Shown here: piece after piece, positions 59,413-64,000 of the stretch | Layout of the letters: every line of letters begins with the position of its first letter | Numbering within the stretch: position 1 is the stretch's first letter | NCBI RefSeq assembly: GCF_019218745.1 | Contig: NZ_JAHUXA010000008.1 | Coordinates: 115,556 to 179,555 of the forward strand | DNA length: 64,000 nucleotides | DNA from: Enterobacter sp. ENT03 | GTDB taxonomy: Bacteria; Pseudomonadota; Gammaproteobacteria; Enterobacterales; Enterobacteriaceae | Direction: 5' to 3' | Made by a program: the position numbers and the translations under genes | Notes under the pieces: model-generated | The model's input: only the letters and a program-made list of their open reading frames with translations | Told to the model about the DNA's origin: nothing | Databases searched by the model: none

Positions 59413-59826
59413 GGCTCCTGATTTTGCAGGTGCGGGAAGATGCTACTGCCGGAGTCGATCAACGGCAAGTGGATTTAGCGGTACGGTTTGCGTAGCGGCT
59501 CGCAAAGGTGGTTAAAAGAAGAGATCACACTATCCAAGCCTTAAACGGGTTGCATATGAGCATCCTTGACTGGTTTAGTTTTGAGTCAACGTAGTTTTAC
59601 AGCAGGGTAAGACAGCCAGGGAGTGATATTGCCTCATAGCTGGCTGGTAATGGAAATAGTGTGGATATTGATTCAGAGGGTGACCTTGTGCCTGAAGCAG
59701 AAGTAACGAAATTATATGTTTCTGCAAGGGGCTATCTGTTAAAGTAATTTTATATGATATTATTTACACAACGAAGCAACCGAATTAAACCTTTTGCACT
59801 AAATCACGCTAACAAACTGATTAAAA
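59413..59826. other. Non-coding stretch between the P4-like leader and the channel gene
   Basis: No supported gene is seen. Base composition drops to strongly AT-rich towards the right (from about 59700), marking the start of the foreign segment that carries the channel and nucleotidyltransferase genes. Promoters for both directions are expected here. Confidence 0.4.
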
Positions 59827-60717
59827 ATGAATATGAAAACAACAACTTTGATTTTGAGCGCCATTAAAGAAACATTAATCCGAGTATGGAACTGGAAAAA
59901 ACACGACCATGTTTCATTGCCAAAAATAAATGAACGCATCTCAAATAAAGTTTTTATAAATGAACTTAACAACAATGAGATATATCTGTCACAAATTTGC
60001 TTTCCTGATAAAATAGAAAGCGAAAAAGACCTAAGAGTCAAAAATATAACATTTAGCAAGTGTATTTTTTCTCAGTCAATTATTGATAGCTATATATTCA
60101 TTGGATGTTCTTTCATAAACTGTTCATTTAATGGTAGTAAAATATCTAGCTGTGAATTTCATAAATGCTCATTTTCAGAGTGTACTTTTTATAAAACAAA
60201 ATTCATAAGAACTTATATTGATCCAGTTTCTTTTAAATTTTCATGGATGTGGCACTGGCACTGGGCAAATGTTAATGCTTGGCTTTTCCAAGCTCTATAT
60301 AAAAATTCAAAAGATATGCATCAGGAAAAATTTGCGATGTACGCTGATAAAAAATTTCATTTTTATAGAAGATATGAATTTTTACGCGGTCAAAAGCGAT
60401 ATTTAGGGAAGTTTATTACGAGTCTTTTATATGACTATATTCTAGGTTATGGTTATGGGATTAAAAACGCATTAGTTATAACCCTGATAATGATTAGTAG
60501 CTTTGCGTACATCATCGATGGACATCTTAAAACACATGAAAATAGTTTCTTTAAGGCTCTATATTTTTCGGTTGTTTCATTTACAACTGTTGGATACGGT
60601 GATATAGGACCTGAATTCGAAGCCTTCCCTATGGCAATTACAATATTTTTCCTTCTTATCTCAATGATATGGTTTGCTGTAGTTACGGCAATAGTTGTCA
60701 AGAGGATTGTAAGATAA
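59827..60717 (+). CDS. Pentapeptide-repeat two-pass potassium channel-like protein
   Basis: This 296-residue protein joins two modules. Residues about 72-130 are pentapeptide repeats (SKCIFSQS, IGCSFINCSFNGS, HKCSFSECTF), forming a quadrilateral beta-helix. Residues about 213-292 are a two-helix ion channel with the potassium selectivity filter TVGYGD at 254-259 between helices at about 213-231 and 266-291. It would sit in the inner membrane with the pentapeptide part in the cytoplasm. The coding sequence is very AT-rich compared with flanking serB and ytjB, implying transfer. Its TAA overlaps the ATG of the next gene (TAATG). Role is unknown; a regulated K+ leak is plausible, as in abortive-infection effectors. 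Confidence 0.8.
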   Translation: MNMKTTTLILSAIKETLIRVWNWKKHDHVSLPKINERISNKVFINELNNNEIYLSQICFPDKIESEKDLRVKNITFSKCIFSQSIIDSYIFIGCSFINCSFNGSKISSCEFHKCSFSECTFYKTKFIRTYIDPVSFKFSWMWHWHWANVNAWLFQALYKNSKDMHQEKFAMYADKKFHFYRRYEFLRGQKRYLGKFITSLLYDYILGYGYGIKNALVITLIMISSFAYIIDGHLKTHENSFFKALYFSVVSFTTVGYGDIGPEFEAFPMAITIFFLLISMIWFAVVTAIVVKRIVR

Positions 60718-61526
60718 TGTCTTATTTAATCCTCGAATGCGGTTCTGTTGCTCGTGGTGATACAAATACCCATAGCGACAGGGATTTAGTATGTATTTGG
60801 TCAGAAAATCCACCGAATTATATCGCCTTGAACGAAATATATGGTGAGATAATGTATTATTCCTTGAATACCATAAAAAAGATGCGTCAGAAAGGCTCAC
60901 TTTTTCTAACGCATTTGGATATTGATTCGAAATATTTGGATGGTGACAAAAAATTATCCAGTTCTTTTAGAGGGTATCGTCCTCAAAAAGAAAAAATTTT
61001 ATGTTCCCTCATAAATACAGCTGCTCTAATTAAGGAGATCATTTGGTATCCGGATTCATTAGTTGGTAAATTGTGGTTGTATGATGTTCTTTACGTTTCC
61101 CTTAGAAACTTCACTTACTGTAAAAACGCTTTAAATGGCACCTACTTATTCGGTTACGAAGATGCTATTGAAAGATTTCATGCAACACAAAACCATATTG
61201 AAACAATGTTATTGATCCGGGAAGGAAAATATTCCTACAGGCGTAAAGATATAAAAAAAATAGAAAAGTTAACCATCAGAAATATTGAGAACGCATGCCA
61301 GTCAATTCTAGGGGAAACTGTCAAATTCACAAATGGAGGAAACACAAAATGGGAACAAATGTACAGGAAAGACTATTGGGCCGAGAGGTTTATTGAAAGA
61401 GCCATACTTAATGGTGAATACAACGATCCTAAATTTATAGAGAAAATCAAGCTTCATAATTATAATAAGAATTGCATTAAATCAGATATTACAAAAATAA
61501 TAAAACTCAAAATCAGTGGGCATTGA
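60717..61526 (+). CDS. Minimal nucleotidyltransferase-family protein
   Basis: This 269-residue protein begins MSYLILECGSVARGDTNTHS and continues DRDLVCIW. The GS motif at residues 9-10 and the D-x-D pair at 21 and 23 are the catalytic signature of the polymerase-beta-like nucleotidyltransferase fold (MNT/KNTase type). The rest is helical with no recognised domain. I use the ATG at 60717 because it overlaps the stop of the channel gene by one base, implying tight translational coupling. Such enzymes modify small molecules, RNAs or proteins by nucleotidylation and often pair with toxins or defence effectors. Here the partner is a K+ channel. Function as a pair is inference. Confidence 0.75.
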   Translation: MSYLILECGSVARGDTNTHSDRDLVCIWSENPPNYIALNEIYGEIMYYSLNTIKKMRQKGSLFLTHLDIDSKYLDGDKKLSSSFRGYRPQKEKILCSLINTAALIKEIIWYPDSLVGKLWLYDVLYVSLRNFTYCKNALNGTYLFGYEDAIERFHATQNHIETMLLIREGKYSYRRKDIKKIEKLTIRNIENACQSILGETVKFTNGGNTKWEQMYRKDYWAERFIERAILNGEYNDPKFIEKIKLHNYNKNCIKSDITKIIKLKISGH

Positions 61527-61680
61527 ATAAATGAATATGCAGAGTAATTTCTATTTCAAAAAATTAGATTACGAAAAAATACGGTAGGTCTTTGGTGCTA
61601 AAGTAATGGAAAATACTTATAAGAAATTATCAAACAAAACGCACGCTTATTGCGGACAACTATTAAACAGTTAACTCCAC

Positions 61681-61752
61681 GTAATGACAATCCCCTACCG
61701 CCTTGCCCTCCCCCAACTCCATGCAACAATCGTACTAACGATTGTCATTACA
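61681..61752. promoter_or_regulatory. Nested inverted repeats before the RelB-like gene (operator candidate)
   Basis: GTAATGACAATC at 61681-61692 is the exact reverse complement of GATTGTCATTAC at 61740-61751. Inside, ACAATCGT-ACTA-ACGATTGT (61726-61745) is a perfect 8-base inverted repeat. Toxin-antitoxin operons are usually autorepressed at such palindromes, and the RelB-like start follows 14 bases later. The remaining 61527-61680 region shows no gene. Confidence 0.5.
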
Positions 61753-61765
61753 CAAGGGTTTAATT

Positions 61766-62003
61766 ATGGGTAGTATCCTTGCGCATCGACAATGAACTCA
61801 AAGCACGCGCCTATACCGCGCTACAAAAAATGGGCATCACCCCTTCTGAGGCGCTTCGCCTGATGCTGGAGTATATTGCTGACAACGAACGGCTACCGTT
61901 CAAACAAACGCTGTTAAGTGATGAAGATGCGGCGCTCGTTGAAATCATTAAAAAGCGCCTTCGCGATCCTGCGTCCGGGCGTCTGAAGCTGGACGATTTC
62001 TGA
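61766..62003 (+). pseudogene. RelB/DinJ-family antitoxin gene, frameshifted near its start
   Basis: From about 61779 the frame reads RIDNELKARAYTALQKMG, then ITPSEALRLMLEYIADNE, a clear RelB/DinJ ribbon-helix-helix antitoxin of about 75 residues. The natural start is probably the ATG at 61766, beginning MGSI as in relatives, but it is out of frame by one base with the body: two bases are missing or one is added at about 61777. Translation could only use the TTG at 61779, which lacks a good ribosome-binding site. The stop overlaps the ATG of a toxin remnant, the normal antitoxin-toxin junction. Confidence 0.6.
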
Positions 62004-62122
62004 TGGTGTATTATGCAGAGGTTAACAAACGCGCCCTGAATGTGGGGCAAAAGCGCGGACCATTATGCCGCAGCGGAAGCGTAAAAATTTCAACAGGTAG
62101 ACTATGGCTCGCGCAAAATTAA
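62003..62122 (+). pseudogene. Truncated RelE/ParE-type toxin remnant
   Basis: The ATG at 62003 overlaps the antitoxin stop (TGATG) and starts MVYYAEVNKRALN, but after about 14 codons the sequence becomes the conserved region upstream of ytjB, and the frame ends inside ytjB. A real toxin would be about 90 residues, so only its 5' end survives. The breakpoint at about 62045-62060 is the right edge of the island. Confidence 0.45.
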
Positions 62123-62751
62123 AATTCCGGCTGCATCGCGCCGTGATCGTCTTGATCTGTCTCGCCCTTCTGGTGGCGCTGATGCAGGGGGCCAGCTGGT
62201 TCAGCCAGAGCCACCAGCGGGCGCGCAATCCGCAACTTGAGGAGCTGGCCCGCACGCTGGCGCGTCAGGTGACCATCAACCTCGCGCCGCTGATGCGCAG
62301 TGAAACGCCGGACGAAAAACGTATCGGCCAGATCCTGCGTCAGTTAACCGACGAGAGCCGCATTCTGGATGCGGGCGTCTATGACGAACAGGGCGATCTG
62401 GTGGCCCGCGCGGGTGAAAGCGTCAATGTGCGCGACCGGCTGGCGCTGGATGGCAAAAAGGCGGGCGGCTATTTTAACCAGCAAATTGTCGAACCGGTGC
62501 CGGGTAAAAATGGCCCGCTGGGTTATCTGCGTCTGACGCTCGATACCCATACGCTGGCGACCGAAGCAAAACAGGTCGATAACACCACCAATATTTTACG
62601 CCTGATGCTGCTGCTCTCCCTCGCCATCGGCGTGGTGCTGACCCGCACCCTGTTGCAGGGCAAACGCACCCGCTGGCAGCAATCCCCCTTCCTGCTGACG
62701 GCCAGCAAGTCGGTGCCGGAAGAAGAAGAGCGTGATAAAAAGGAACCGTAA
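62104..62751 (+). CDS. ytjB: Membrane protein YtjB (Smp)
   Basis: This 215-residue protein (214 in E. coli) has an N-terminal transmembrane helix at about 13-32 (AVIVLICLALLVALMQGASW), a periplasmic domain, and a second helix near residue 165-180 (ILRLMLLLSLAIGVVLT). In E. coli it is the SerB-divergent Smp protein of unknown function, linked to haemolysin-like or membrane stress roles. It is followed 27 bases later by lplA. Confidence 0.94.
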   Translation: MARAKLKFRLHRAVIVLICLALLVALMQGASWFSQSHQRARNPQLEELARTLARQVTINLAPLMRSETPDEKRIGQILRQLTDESRILDAGVYDEQGDLVARAGESVNVRDRLALDGKKAGGYFNQQIVEPVPGKNGPLGYLRLTLDTHTLATEAKQVDNTTNILRLMLLLSLAIGVVLTRTLLQGKRTRWQQSPFLLTASKSVPEEEERDKKEP

Positions 62752-62778
62752 CGGGACACCGTATCAAGGAGACTGGCT

Positions 62779-63795
62779 ATGTCCACCCTGCGTTTATTGA
62801 TTTCTGACTCTTACGATCCGTGGTTTAACCTGGCGGTGGAAGAGTGCATTTTCCGCCAGATGCCCGCCACCCAGCGCGTGCTGTTCTTGTGGCGCAATGC
62901 GGATACCGTGGTCATTGGCCGGGCGCAGAACCCGTGGAAAGAGTGTAATACCCGGCGCATGGAAGAGGATCATGTGCGTCTGGCCCGTCGCAGCAGCGGC
63001 GGTGGCGCGGTGTTTCACGATCTGGGCAATACCTGCTTTACCTTTATGGCGGGTAAGCCGGAATACGATAAAATCACTTCCACGGCCATCGTCTTAAACG
63101 CGCTGCGATCCCTTGGCGCAACGGCGGAAGCCTCCGGGCGTAACGATCTGGTGGTGAAAACCCCGGACGGCGACCGTAAAGTGTCCGGTTCCGCCTACCG
63201 GGAGACGCCGGATCGCGGCTTTCATCACGGTACGCTGCTGCTGAATGCCGATCTCAGTCGCCTCGCGAACTACCTGAACCCGGACAAGAAAAAGCTCCAG
63301 GCCAAAGGGATCACCTCCGTGCGCGGGCGGGTGGCGAACCTGGTCGATCTGCTGCCCGGCATCACCCATGAGGCGATCTGCGAGGCTGTCACCCGCGCCT
63401 TTTTCGAGCACTACGGTGAAAGCGTGAAGGCGGAGATCATCTCCCCGGACAAAACGCCGGATCTGCCGAACTTCGCGGAAACTTTTGCCCGTCAGAGCAG
63501 CTGGGAGTGGAACTTTGGTCAGGCCCCGGCCTTCAGCCATTTGCTGGACGAGCGCTTTACCTGGGGCGGCGTGGAGCTGCATTTTGACGTGGAAAAAGGC
63601 CATATCACCCGCACGCAGGTCTTTACCGACAGCCTGAACCCTGCGCCATTAGAAGCGCTGGCAACACGTTTACAGGGCTGTTTGTATCGCGCCGATCGGT
63701 TGCAGCTGGCGTGTGATGCGCTGATTGAGGATTTTCCGGAGCAGGAAAAAGAGTTGCGGGAGTTGTCGGCGTGGGTTGCAACGGCAGTGCGGTGA
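62779..63795 (+). CDS. lplA: Lipoate-protein ligase A
   Basis: LplA activates free lipoate with ATP and attaches it to lipoyl domains. It has 338 residues, as in E. coli. The lipoate-binding loop [20 protein letters not shown] is near residue 72 and the catalytic lysine region [20 protein letters not shown] near residue 133. The C-terminal accessory domain is intact. A GGAG lies 8-11 bases before the ATG. It is downstream of ytjB on the same strand. Confidence 0.98.
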   Translation: MSTLRLLISDSYDPWFNLAVEECIFRQMPATQRVLFLWRNADTVVIGRAQNPWKECNTRRMEEDHVRLARRSSGGGAVFHDLGNTCFTFMAGKPEYDKITSTAIVLNALRSLGATAEASGRNDLVVKTPDGDRKVSGSAYRETPDRGFHHGTLLLNADLSRLANYLNPDKKKLQAKGITSVRGRVANLVDLLPGITHEAICEAVTRAFFEHYGESVKAEIISPDKTPDLPNFAETFARQSSWEWNFGQAPAFSHLLDERFTWGGVELHFDVEKGHITRTQVFTDSLNPAPLEALATRLQGCLYRADRLQLACDALIEDFPEQEKELRELSAWVATAVR

Positions 63796-63800
63796 TTTTC

Positions 63801-63882
63801 CCCTCACCCTAGCCCTCTCCCGGAGGGAGAGGGGAGAGATCGAGCACAGACTTGCCCTTCTCCCTCTCCCATGGGGCTGAGG
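63801..63882. repeat. Intergenic repeat with CCCTCTCCC-type hairpins
   Basis: CCCTCTCCC-GG-AGGGAGAGGG forms a hairpin at about 63813-63833, followed by a second pyrimidine-rich copy CTTCTCCCTCTCCC. Repeats of this kind are common between genes in Enterobacter-like genomes. The hairpin could also act as a weak terminator for lplA. Confidence 0.6.
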
Positions 63883-63888
63883 TATCCC

Positions 63889-64000
63889 CAGAAAAATGAA
63901 AGGCACGATGAAGTGTGATCTACTGGTTGCGCTAACAATACAGAAGAGACCTCATCGTGCCTTTACAGACAGTTTGCCACAAATTTTTCTCCTCGTCCTT
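63889..64000 (+). mobile_element. Left end of a possible IS4-family element (partial)
   Basis: A frame opens at the GTG at 63957, reading VPLQTVCHKFFSSS up to the window edge, like the N-terminus of some IS4-family transposases from memory. Just upstream, AAAGGCACGATGA (63899-63911) and its exact reverse complement (63952-63964) form a 13-base inverted repeat that covers the start codon. Such a fold-back structure is used by IS10-like elements to limit read-through translation. The element continues past the window, so identity is tentative. Confidence 0.4.

Noticed and set aside
59097..59468. Open frame resembling 'Icd-like' or Ash-like small phage proteins
   Set aside because: It reads straight through the complementary RNA segments of the P4-like leader and overlaps a better gene; the likeness is best explained by the conserved RNA.
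58500..62100. tRNA-associated integration site for the serB-ytjB island
   Set aside because: No tRNA gene, integrase or convincing direct repeat was found at either end.

Overview
The window is a stretch of enterobacterial chromosome around the thr operon, the 'zero minute' region of the E. coli map, read in the opposite orientation to E. coli K-12. The conserved order is ispH-fkpB-lspA-ileS-ribF / rpsT / nhaA / dnaJ-dnaK / satP / mog / talB / yaaJ / yaaA / thrCBA-thrL / yjtD / yjjY / arcA / creDCBA / rob / gpmB / yjjX / trpR / slt / ettA / nadR / radA / serB / ytjB / lplA. Protein lengths are nearly identical to E. coli. REP/BIME and ERIC repeats are present. I infer an Enterobacteriaceae member near Enterobacter, Kosakonia, Lelliottia or Leclercia; the sequence alone does not settle the genus.

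Accessory loci sit between core blocks. Positions 1-4.5 kb hold a mannose-family PTS (IIA, IIB, IIC, IID) behind a truncated mannose-6-phosphate-isomerase-like gene. It converges on two cupin-type phosphosugar isomerase genes that lie below a LacI-type palindromic operator. Positions 12.6-16.0 kb hold a GPH-family symporter and a GH31 glycosidase where E. coli has nhaR. Positions 17.4-25.4 kb hold a chitinase island between nhaA and dnaJ. Positions 29.9-32.7 kb hold an exported orphan protein and an MFS symporter. Positions 58.5-62.1 kb hold an AT-rich island between serB and ytjB with a P4-satellite-like immunity leader, a pentapeptide-repeat K+ channel coupled to a nucleotidyltransferase, and the wreck of a RelB-type toxin-antitoxin pair. 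The right edge appears to enter an IS4-family element.

The standout is the chitinase island. Two large polysaccharide-active proteins lack any signal peptide: a GH18 chitinase with PKD-like and CBM5/12 domains, and a 1024-residue protein with two N-terminal repeat domains. They are clustered with a GH108 muramidase (endolysin), a three-pass holin and a winged-helix membrane regulator. A ChiR/RoeA-like LysR regulator also lies in the island. This is the make-up of a holin/endolysin-dependent (type 10) secretion or cell-lysis release system. The LysR gene carries one in-frame TGA at codon 59, which suggests the system is silenced, or conditionally expressed, in this strain.

Core genes keep recognisable regulation: the thr leader peptide and attenuator, a sigma-32 promoter before dnaK, a cre box before creD, a TrpR operator before trpR, and many intrinsic terminators. 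No tRNA, rRNA or CRISPR array was seen.
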